From JBAVEL01 sp049587715 (GTDB lineage Bacteria > Bacteroidota > Ignavibacteria > UBA10030 > UBA6906), in contig JBAVEL010000151.1 of NCBI GenBank assembly GCA_049587715.1, forward strand, positions 1 through 38,522: a DNA stretch of 38,522 nt, given 5' to 3'. Below are positions 32,373 to 38,522 of this stretch, piece after piece. The position numbers were made by a program, and so were the translations under genes. The first letter of the stretch is position 1. Each line of letters opens with the position of its first letter. The notes under the pieces are model-generated. The model saw only the letters and a program-made list of their open reading frames with translations, did not search any database and was not told where the DNA came from.

Positions 32373-35300
32373 CTACTTCAGGTGCATCATGGTGCGGACG
32401 GCGGAGAAGCCCGCCCCCCCTTCCGAGGGCCGGGCTTCCATCCTGTAGAAATAGACTCCGCTTGCGAATCCCGTCGCATCCCATCGCAGGGGATAGACCC
32501 CCGGCTCCGTCTCTCCGCTCATGAGCACGGCGGCCCGCCTTCCGAGGATGTCATAGACCGCCACCTCCACACGGCCCCCCCGGGCGATCCTCACATCAAA
32601 GGACGCGGTGCTGTTGAATGGGTTGGGATAGCTCGCGCCGAGTGCGTACTCGGAGGGAATCTCCCCCCCCTTCCGGGTCAGCACCAGACGCCCGATGCCA
32701 CCCCCCGTCAGCACAAGCCGCCCCTCCCCCGACAGAATCCGCTCGGGAGCGGCGCCCGCTGTGAGCGCAAGACGCATTCCCCCGGTCATCTTCCAGGAGA
32801 CTGAAAGCGGAGGCGTCGCCCCCGAGAGCAGAACCTCGTGCGCAAGGGGTGCATCTCCCCCCATGATCTCTGCCGCACGACCGGTGGCAAACCGCACATC
32901 GAATGTCCCCTCGGGTCCTGGGGGGGGAAGCTCGTAGAAGTCGGCCGGCATCGGCAACCCCTCCCCCGCATACAGTGTCTGGCAGCGCCCCTCCCCGTCG
33001 GTCACACTCACACGGGAGAGCCCCCCGAACGGGTCGCCCGGGGCGCCGGCGGAGCGGGAAGGCGACGTTGCGGAAAGAAGAATCTGTCCCCCCGCCGAGC
33101 TCTTCACCCAGTACGCCCTTCCCGGCTCGAGGGTCTGGACCGGCGTATAGGTGGTGGTGAACCCGTAGTAGGGGGTCGTCACGATCCCCGCGGGGGATTC
33201 CAGGATGGACGAGGTGTCCACCGGAGGGCTGATGGATCCGATCATGTTCCATCCCGCGGCCAGCGTGATGGTCTCTTCCAGCCGGGGTCCCCCCGGCAGC
33301 GGCTGGGTGACGGCTGCAGGGAATTTCTCCCAGTACCCCATCCCGTTCAGCAGACGCGTCTGCTGCACATACCCCCCGCTGGTGCTGAAGGAGAAGGCAT
33401 AGGGGAAGGCCGCCGTGGGAAACAGCGCCCACACCGAATCGTTCGGGGCATTCATCGGGTTGGATATCATGTTCCACCCCGCCGAGAGCGGAACGCTCAC
33501 GCCGAAGCTGCCCGTGGCGGTCCAGCGGGAAAGCCCGTCCTGCCCCGGGATTTCGATCGTATTGGCCGCCGCGTTCACCGTCCCTCCCATGGCGGTCCAG
33601 CTTGCTCCTCCGTCCGCCGACTTCTGGAGCTGGAGCGTGGCTTCGCTCATCCCGTACAGCTCCGATTCATCGTAGCGGAACTTCAACGTGGCGTTGAGTC
33701 CCGTGTTGTTGGCGGGGGAGATGTCGAACCAGCGGAGCAGTGCGTTTGTCCCCGCAACCGTCTGGAGAGAGTGCCCCCGGCTCACCGTGGTGATCCCTAA
33801 GTTGGCCGCCGACTGGATGCTGATGCCCAGCCCCGCAATCTCCGCCGCCCCCGAGGGGGCGTTCAGGGTGCGCGTGGTGGTGATGATCCCGCTGGATCCC
33901 TCCACGGTGTTTCCCGGCGTCTCGCTCAGAAGTCCCGTGGGGCCCAGCACGATCCGCTTGCCGTTCAGGCCCAGGTCGCCCGCGGTGAGAGTCAGGGTGC
34001 CGTTCACCTGTATGGAGTCGCTGAGGAGCACACCCGCCGGGTTCAGGACGGTCAGGGCGTTCAGCGTATCGGGCATGCGCCGGCCGGTTCTCTGGGGGAA
34101 GGACCCGTTGAAGATGTAGCTGGATCCCGTGCTGAGGGACCTGGTTCCCGTCCCCGCCAGGAGGGAATCCACCCCTCCCGTCTGCCCGCAGGCGATGGCG
34201 GCCCCGGCCTCCGCCTCGAACGCCCCGCTCCCCCGGATCACACTCGTCCCCGTGAGGAGCGTGCTCCCCGAGGGAACCAGAACCGGGAAGCCGCCTCCTC
34301 CGAAGGTGACGCTGGCGAGAGAGAGCACCTGCGGGGATGCCCCGGCGAATATGAACCGGGCATAACCGTCCGTGTTGGAGTTCTGGGTGGTGGCGTTGGC
34401 CAGGGACATGGTGTCTCCGTAGAGATACCACCGGGTGGAGCCCGTGCCGCCCTGGCTTCCCCGGCTGACGGAGAAATTCCCCCCCGTCACGTAGACGTTT
34501 CCGTGGTGGTGGATCGTGACCCTGGTGAGGGCGTTCCCGGTTCCGTTGCTGGAGAAGTTCCCTCCCGTCTGGATGATGTCCCCCAGGATGGTCACCGTGG
34601 ACGAATCCCCCGCCAGCGGGGCGGTCATCTGCCACCGCGCGGAGCTTGTGCTCACGATCCTTATGTCCCCTCCGATGGTGATGCTGTCCCATCCCATGTT
34701 CAGGTTGCTGAGCTGACCCGGGCAGTTCCACGTGATGTCATGGTAGCTCTGGCTCCCGTTCGCCGGGGCGGAGGAAGCGGCTCCCGTGATACGGCAGAGG
34801 GAACCCGGCGCCCAACCGGCGACGGGCATGTCTCCCCCGTCGCGGGCATGCTCGTAGACGGAGCCGCCTTCAAACCGGGCGCTGTCCGTGGGATAGAACC
34901 TCCCCGCCCCGCGGGCCACCACCGCACCCAGGATCGTGGCGTTGTCCACCTCGCACAGGGCCTCCGCCCGAAGTGTGGCACCCGGCTGGATGTGAATGCC
35001 CATGCAGGATGTGTCTGCCGTGACCGTGACGGTGTCCCCCGCCGCCACCACCACGCTGTCTGTCCCCTGGGGCACGATGCCTCCCTGCCAGGTGCCCGGA
35101 AGGGCCCAGTCCCCTCCGCCCGCTCCGTTGCTCAGGATGGCGGAGGAGGAGATGCCCGTCCCCGAGACGGGAAGTGTGTCGGGAGAACCGGCCCCGTCGT
35201 GTGTGAAGACGATCTTGCCCCCCACGGATCCGGGGGAGGAAGGGCTGAATGTGATATGCACCGCCGCGCTCTCCCCGGGGGCCAGGGCCGCGCCGGCAGG

Positions 35301-37151
35301 CGTCACCCCGAAAATGGAGGGGTTGGTGGAGACGATCCCCGAAACGGAAAGAGAGGCCGTGCCGATACTCCGGACCTGCACGCTGTCCGTCCGGGAGCTC
35401 ATCGTGGGGACGTTCCCGAGACTCAGGGAGGGAACGCTCAACTCAAAGGCGGGGGCGGGGGAGGCCCCCTCCTCCTCTCCTATGGCGAAGTCGCTGAAGG
35501 AGGCCAGGCCCAGCACCTGCGTGGAGGTGGACCCCCTCGTGCCCTCGGTCAGCCCGCTCCAGGATCCGCCGCTGTACTTCTCCGCCACGAACACGCCGGG
35601 ATGGGACCCGGGGTCCGGATCTCCGCCCGCAAAGTGAAACGTCGCATTGCATGCGTCAAAGACAAGCCCCGACGAAGCCAGGGTCCAGAACCGGTTCACG
35701 CTCTTCGTCACCTCGATGGAGCCCGCAGCCAGGTTCGGGTGGTCCCCCGCCGTGGTGCCCGCCGTGAGGGTCCCTCCCGTGGACACGGTTCCGAAGGCCA
35801 GACCCACCGGGGCATAGGCGCCCACGGTCCCGATCTCGAAGCTCCGCGCAATGCCTGCGCCCGCTGGCACGCTCTTCCGGAACGACCCGATGACGTGCCC
35901 GTCCGTGCGCGCCACCGTACCCGCCGGGCCCAGGGTCAGGGTGTTGGCGTTGGTCGTGATCGTCCCCTGTGTGAATGTGAGCGTATCGATCACGGTCGTG
36001 GAGGCCGTGAGGCTCAGGCCCGAGCTGTTGTTCACCGCCAGGCGCACAACCGAGGCCGGGAGCCCCGTGCCCGTATTCTGGGGGGCCGTCCCCACATAGG
36101 AATACCCGGCGGCGGTGCTGAAGCTCCGCGTCCCCGTCTGAATCTGCCCCGACGCCCCCGAGGAGGCGATCCCTCCGGGGTGTCCGACGTTCATATGCCC
36201 TCCCAACGAAAGGGTGAAGCTCCCGCTCCCCGTCATCACGAATGAGGGGTTCCCGAAGTCCGCCTCTCCCCCCGCTATGAGGCTCCCGTCCACCGTTATG
36301 GCCGTGGTCCCGCCGTCTGCCACTGTGGATCCGTAGAGGGTTCCCCCCACCAGGACCGATCCGCCGGGGGCGATGTTCAGCGCGGCGGTTCTTCCCGCAA
36401 GGGTCCGCAGGGTGAGGTCTCCTCCCTCCGTCAACGTGATCGAACCGCTTACGTTGATGGTCAGGTTTGTTCCGGCCGCCGCCCCGTTGCTGCTGGCCAC
36501 CGAGAGCCCCGAGCTGTCCACGAATGTGAGGGTCTTCCCCGCGTTCACCGTGAACACGTTATTGTCCGTCTGCGGATAGAGCGCCACTCCGTCGGAGCCG
36601 GCCGTGGGTCCCCGGTACCGGAATGTGGTGTTCATATCGAAGACGATCGTCACGGCGGTGACCCCCGAGGCGACCCTCATCCGGGCGGGTTCGAATGTGC
36701 CTGTCCCCGTGATGGTGAGGGTGGCCCCGCTTGCGGCCGCTTCCAGGGCGGCATTGGTTCCGGGTGCCGAGGACCCGCCGAACACCCCGTTCACCGTCAC
36801 GGTGCCGCCGCTGACCTGCAGGTAGTGGATGGTCAGGGCCGGGAGCGGGGTGTTTCCCTCCAGAACCCCTCCTGTCTCGATCGCAAGGTTCAGGCAGCTC
36901 TTCCCGCCCGCCTCCAGGGTCACCGTATGCCCGGCCCTGATCCACACATTGGTGAGTGAGGTGGGTGCTCCCGGAGCCGCGGTTGCTCCCGACCAGCTCC
37001 CCGCGCTCTGGCAGACCACCCAGTTGGCCCCCGTGGTCCCCCACGGACCCGTGCCCGCGGAGCCGTAGTCCCCTGCCGCCTGCCCCAGGATCATTGCCGC
37101 CGGCGCCAGGAAGGCGGCTGTCAGGACCGAACAGATGCGAGCGAAGCGCAT
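32373..37151 (-). CDS. Large T9SS-sorted beta-repeat surface protein without a catalytic domain
   Basis: Seen: 1592 residues from the ATG at 37151, preceded by AACGGAGGTGCT; the signal peptide is MRFARICSVLTAAFLAPAAMILGQ. Two long Gly/Ser/Thr-rich beta-repeat regions (with WSGATAAPGAPTSLTNVWI and WQGGIVPQGTDSVVV starts) flank a choice-of-anchor-D-like domain (LSLGNVPTMSSRTDSVQVRS). Then come a GWNMISNPM, GYWEKFP, GWNMIGSI, AYWVKSS module and a C-terminal sorting domain with GASYPNPFNSTASFDVRI. No glycosidase, lyase or esterase motif is visible. The second half aligns in order with the C-terminal part of the PL1 lyase encoded next, down to phrases such as SRGH, ANNTGL and YDESEL. Inference: a surface scaffold or adhesin for pectin particles. 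It could equally be an unrelated surface-layer protein. Confidence 0.8.
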   Translation of the reverse strand: MRFARICSVLTAAFLAPAAMILGQAAGDYGSAGTGPWGTTGANWVVCQSAGSWSGATAAPGAPTSLTNVWIRAGHTVTLEAGGKSCLNLAIETGGVLEGNTPLPALTIHYLQVSGGTVTVNGVFGGSSAPGTNAALEAAASGATLTITGTGTFEPARMRVASGVTAVTIVFDMNTTFRYRGPTAGSDGVALYPQTDNNVFTVNAGKTLTFVDSSGLSVASSNGAAAGTNLTINVSGSITLTEGGDLTLRTLAGRTAALNIAPGGSVLVGGTLYGSTVADGGTTAITVDGSLIAGGEADFGNPSFVMTGSGSFTLSLGGHMNVGHPGGIASSGASGQIQTGTRSFSTAAGYSYVGTAPQNTGTGLPASVVRLAVNNSSGLSLTASTTVIDTLTFTQGTITTNANTLTLGPAGTVARTDGHVIGSFRKSVPAGAGIARSFEIGTVGAYAPVGLAFGTVSTGGTLTAGTTAGDHPNLAAGSIEVTKSVNRFWTLASSGLVFDACNATFHFAGGDPDPGSHPGVFVAEKYSGGSWSGLTEGTRGSTSTQVLGLASFSDFAIGEEEGASPAPAFELSVPSLSLGNVPTMSSRTDSVQVRSIGTASLSVSGIVSTNPSIFGVTPAGAALAPGESAAVHITFSPSSPGSVGGKIVFTHDGAGSPDTLPVSGTGISSSAILSNGAGGGDWALPGTWQGGIVPQGTDSVVVAAGDTVTVTADTSCMGIHIQPGATLRAEALCEVDNATILGAVVARGAGRFYPTDSARFEGGSVYEHARDGGDMPVAGWAPGSLCRITGAASSAPANGSQSYHDITWNCPGQLSNLNMGWDSITIGGDIRIVSTSSARWQMTAPLAGDSSTVTILGDIIQTGGNFSSNGTGNALTRVTIHHHGNVYVTGGNFSVSRGSQGGTGSTRWYLYGDTMSLANATTQNSNTDGYARFIFAGASPQVLSLASVTFGGGGFPVLVPSGSTLLTGTSVIRGSGAFEAEAGAAIACGQTGGVDSLLAGTGTRSLSTGSSYIFNGSFPQRTGRRMPDTLNALTVLNPAGVLLSDSIQVNGTLTLTAGDLGLNGKRIVLGPTGLLSETPGNTVEGSSGIITTTRTLNAPSGAAEIAGLGISIQSAANLGITTVSRGHSLQTVAGTNALLRWFDISPANNTGLNATLKFRYDESELYGMSEATLQLQKSADGGASWTAMGGTVNAAANTIEIPGQDGLSRWTATGSFGVSVPLSAGWNMISNPMNAPNDSVWALFPTAAFPYAFSFSTSGGYVQQTRLLNGMGYWEKFPAAVTQPLPGGPRLEETITLAAGWNMIGSISPPVDTSSILESPAGIVTTPYYGFTTTYTPVQTLEPGRAYWVKSSAGGQILLSATSPSRSAGAPGDPFGGLSRVSVTDGEGRCQTLYAGEGLPMPADFYELPPPGPEGTFDVRFATGRAAEIMGGDAPLAHEVLLSGATPPLSVSWKMTGGMRLALTAGAAPERILSGEGRLVLTGGGIGRLVLTRKGGEIPSEYALGASYPNPFNSTASFDVRIARGGRVEVAVYDILGRRAAVLMSGETEPGVYPLRWDATGFASGVYFYRMEARPSEGGAGFSAVRTMMHLK

Positions 37152-37357
37152 AGCACCTCCGTTGAGTCGTGTTGTACGGCTGGACATGTCTCGGTTGTTC
37201 CCTTGCCCCGCCCCCGTATTCCTCCTTGAGCTCTCGTCATGCGGCACCGGTTCCTGCACCGGACCGCCGGGCTTCCGCTTCTCCCGCAGGATCCTCAGGG
37301 TCTCCCCGTGTTTCGATGACCGGCACCCCCCCTTCCCATTCCGCATTGCCCCCCCAG

Positions 37358-37406
37358 GAGGCGGGCCCCGGCAGCCACAATCCCCATCCCGCCGGGGACC
37401 CGCCTC
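37358..37406 (-). terminator. Hairpin after the right-edge T9SS gene
   Basis: Arms 37358-37372 and 37391-37406 pair over 15 bp with one bulged base around an 18-nt loop, 24 nt after the stop codon. No T run follows. It has the same plan as the hairpins at 32310-32361 and 642-680. The remaining about 200 bp before the next start at 37151 show no promoter I can defend. Confidence 0.48.
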
Positions 37407-37430
37407 TGTTTCCTTCCGCCTTCTCCGTTC

Positions 37431-38522
37431 CTACTTGAGGAGCACCATCTTCCGGGTCTCCACCGTCTTCAGCTCAAGGTCATCCACTCCCTGCGCCTCG
37501 ATGCGGTAGAAGTAGATCCCCGAGGAGAGCCCGTCGGCGTTGAACTCCACCGTGTTGTATCCCTCCTCGAACTCCTCCCCCTCGGCCAGAACCATGAGCT
37601 CCTGTCCCAGAAGGTTGTACACACGCACCGTCACCTGCGAGGCCTCCGCAAGCCGGAACGCGATGGTGGTTCCGGGGTTGAACGGGTTCGGGTAGTTCTG
37701 GTAGAGCTTCGCAGCCACCGGCACACCGTTCTCCTCCGCATCCTCGAACTCCTCGTCCTCGAACTCATCCTCCGCCTCCACCTCTCCGTTGAGACGCGGC
37801 GCCATCGTCGCCACAAACGGCACCGGAAGCTTCAGATACGTCACCGTCGCCAGATCCACCTGGCCCTCCACGATCAGGGGCAGCGGCACCTCCAGCGGCG
37901 TGTACTGGTTGAACTGCATCGTGTCCAGCGATCCCACAAACGCACGGTTGATGTCGTACACCACATCGTACAGTGCCTCGTAGTCCGCCGGGGTGTAAGC
38001 GCCCCAGTAGGTCATCATCAGGTCCGCCGCCGCCGAGATGTCCATCACGCTCATCTCGTCGTACGGGTTTCCGTTGTTCTCATACAACAGGTCCCCGAAC
38101 CCGGCGGGCGTGGTGCCGAGCTGGCTCGCACCGATGTTGATCTTCAGCGCCAGAAGCTCCGCGAAGAGAGCGTTCTTCTGCTTCTTCGGCAGAACCTTCT
38201 TCTGCTGCTTCACCATCGGATTGCCGTTGTCGTAGTAGTCAAATCCCGACACGCTGTCCGTGAACGTCCACTGGAACCCGATGTCCTTGGAGTACAGGGT
38301 CTTCTGGAAGTCCTTGTAGTTCTTGCCGATGGACTTCTTGAAGTCGTGCTTCGACATCCGCACCCAGCACATGATGGCGGCGGAATCCTTCACCACCTTC
38401 CACTTGTTCTTCAGCGGGTCGGCCAGATACATGTGGCTCACGCCGATCACCATCCCGCCGGCGCTGTCGCTCTCCGACGTCGCCGGGGCAAAGGCCCCCT
38501 GCGCCGTGATCTCGCTCAACAG
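37431..38522 (-). CDS. T9SS-sorted secreted protein of unknown function (N-terminus outside window)
   Basis: Seen: the frame is open to the right edge; the codon at 38517-38519 is TTG and is preceded by another Leu codon, so no true start is visible. About 363 residues are present. The first part has no family I recognise: it is rich in Lys and aromatic residues (VKQQKKVLPKKQKNALFAEL) followed by an ALKINIGASQLG and DEMSVMDISAAADLMM region. An acidic linker (EVEAEDEFEDEEFEDAEENG) leads to a classic type A sorting domain, LYQNYPNPFNPGTTIAFRL, VYNLLGQEL, GIYFYRIEA and RKMVLLK at the end. It is export-bound through T9SS. It is separated from the next gene by 279 bp with a hairpin, so it may not belong to the pectin operon. 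Confidence 0.82.
   Translation of the reverse strand: MLSEITAQGAFAPATSESDSAGGMVIGVSHMYLADPLKNKWKVVKDSAAIMCWVRMSKHDFKKSIGKNYKDFQKTLYSKDIGFQWTFTDSVSGFDYYDNGNPMVKQQKKVLPKKQKNALFAELLALKINIGASQLGTTPAGFGDLLYENNGNPYDEMSVMDISAAADLMMTYWGAYTPADYEALYDVVYDINRAFVGSLDTMQFNQYTPLEVPLPLIVEGQVDLATVTYLKLPVPFVATMAPRLNGEVEAEDEFEDEEFEDAEENGVPVAAKLYQNYPNPFNPGTTIAFRLAEASQVTVRVYNLLGQELMVLAEGEEFEEGYNTVEFNADGLSSGIYFYRIEAQGVDDLELKTVETRKMVLLK

Noticed and set aside
37152..37346. N-terminal extension of the large surface protein
   Set aside because: The added residues are charged and precede the signal peptide; the ATG at 37151 has a near-perfect GGAGG at the right distance.
37152..37357. Promoter for the large surface protein gene
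   Set aside because: TACAAC-like and TTGTGG-like hexamers occur but without a partner at suitable spacing, so no promoter is called.

Overview
The window is a GC-rich bacterial chromosome segment in which every gene I can support lies on the minus strand, so it is transcribed from the right end towards the left. It holds 23 genes, the outermost two cut by the window edges. Four secreted proteins end in a type IX secretion (T9SS) type A sorting domain with the NYPNPFN-like motif and a basic KM(V/M)LLK-like end. This, with the pectinase content, points to the Bacteroidota/FCB superphylum (candidates include Ignavibacteria-, Rhodothermia- or Latescibacteria-like lineages). The GC richness and the absence of SusC/SusD argue against a classical gut Bacteroides. 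The phylum call is inference.

Right part (about 38.5 to 32.4 kb): the end of a T9SS-sorted protein of unknown function, then a 1592-residue non-catalytic beta-repeat surface protein whose last ~700 residues resemble the C-terminal part of the neighbouring pectate lyase. Middle part (about 32.3 to 14.5 kb): an extracellular/periplasmic pectin-degrading set made of a multidomain PL1 pectate lyase, two tandem PL9 pectate lyases, a GH28 lipoprotein, a CE12 acetylesterase-GH28 fusion, a multidomain CE8 pectin methylesterase, a second divergent CE8-like protein and a DUF4861 protein. Many of these genes overlap by 4 nt (ATGA or GTGA), which suggests translational coupling.

Left part (about 14.5 to 0.7 kb): intracellular uronate catabolism. 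UxaC, UxaE and an SDR mannonate oxidoreductase take galacturonate to D-mannonate. KduI and KduD take the unsaturated uronates released by lyases to 2-keto-3-deoxygluconate (KDG). There is an ExuT-like MFS transporter, a PdxB-like dehydrogenase, a LarA-family nickel-pincer racemase/epimerase, two tandem PfkB-type sugar-acid kinases, 6-phosphogluconate dehydrogenase and KDPG aldolase. A hairpin follows eda, and a separate alanine dehydrogenase gene begins beyond it, running off the left edge.

The most interesting point is the combination of no mannonate dehydratase (UxuA) in the window with a LarA-type epimerase carrying all its nickel-site residues, a second kinase and Gnd. This suggests an alternative saturated-uronate route: mannonate to gluconate (LarA-like), to 6-phosphogluconate (second kinase), to ribulose-5-phosphate (Gnd). 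It would run beside the canonical KDG-KDPG-Eda route for unsaturated uronates. This is a hypothesis from gene content. No RNA genes, insertion sequences, CRISPR arrays, transcription regulators or TonB-dependent transporters were seen. No gene-free stretch exceeds 300 bases.
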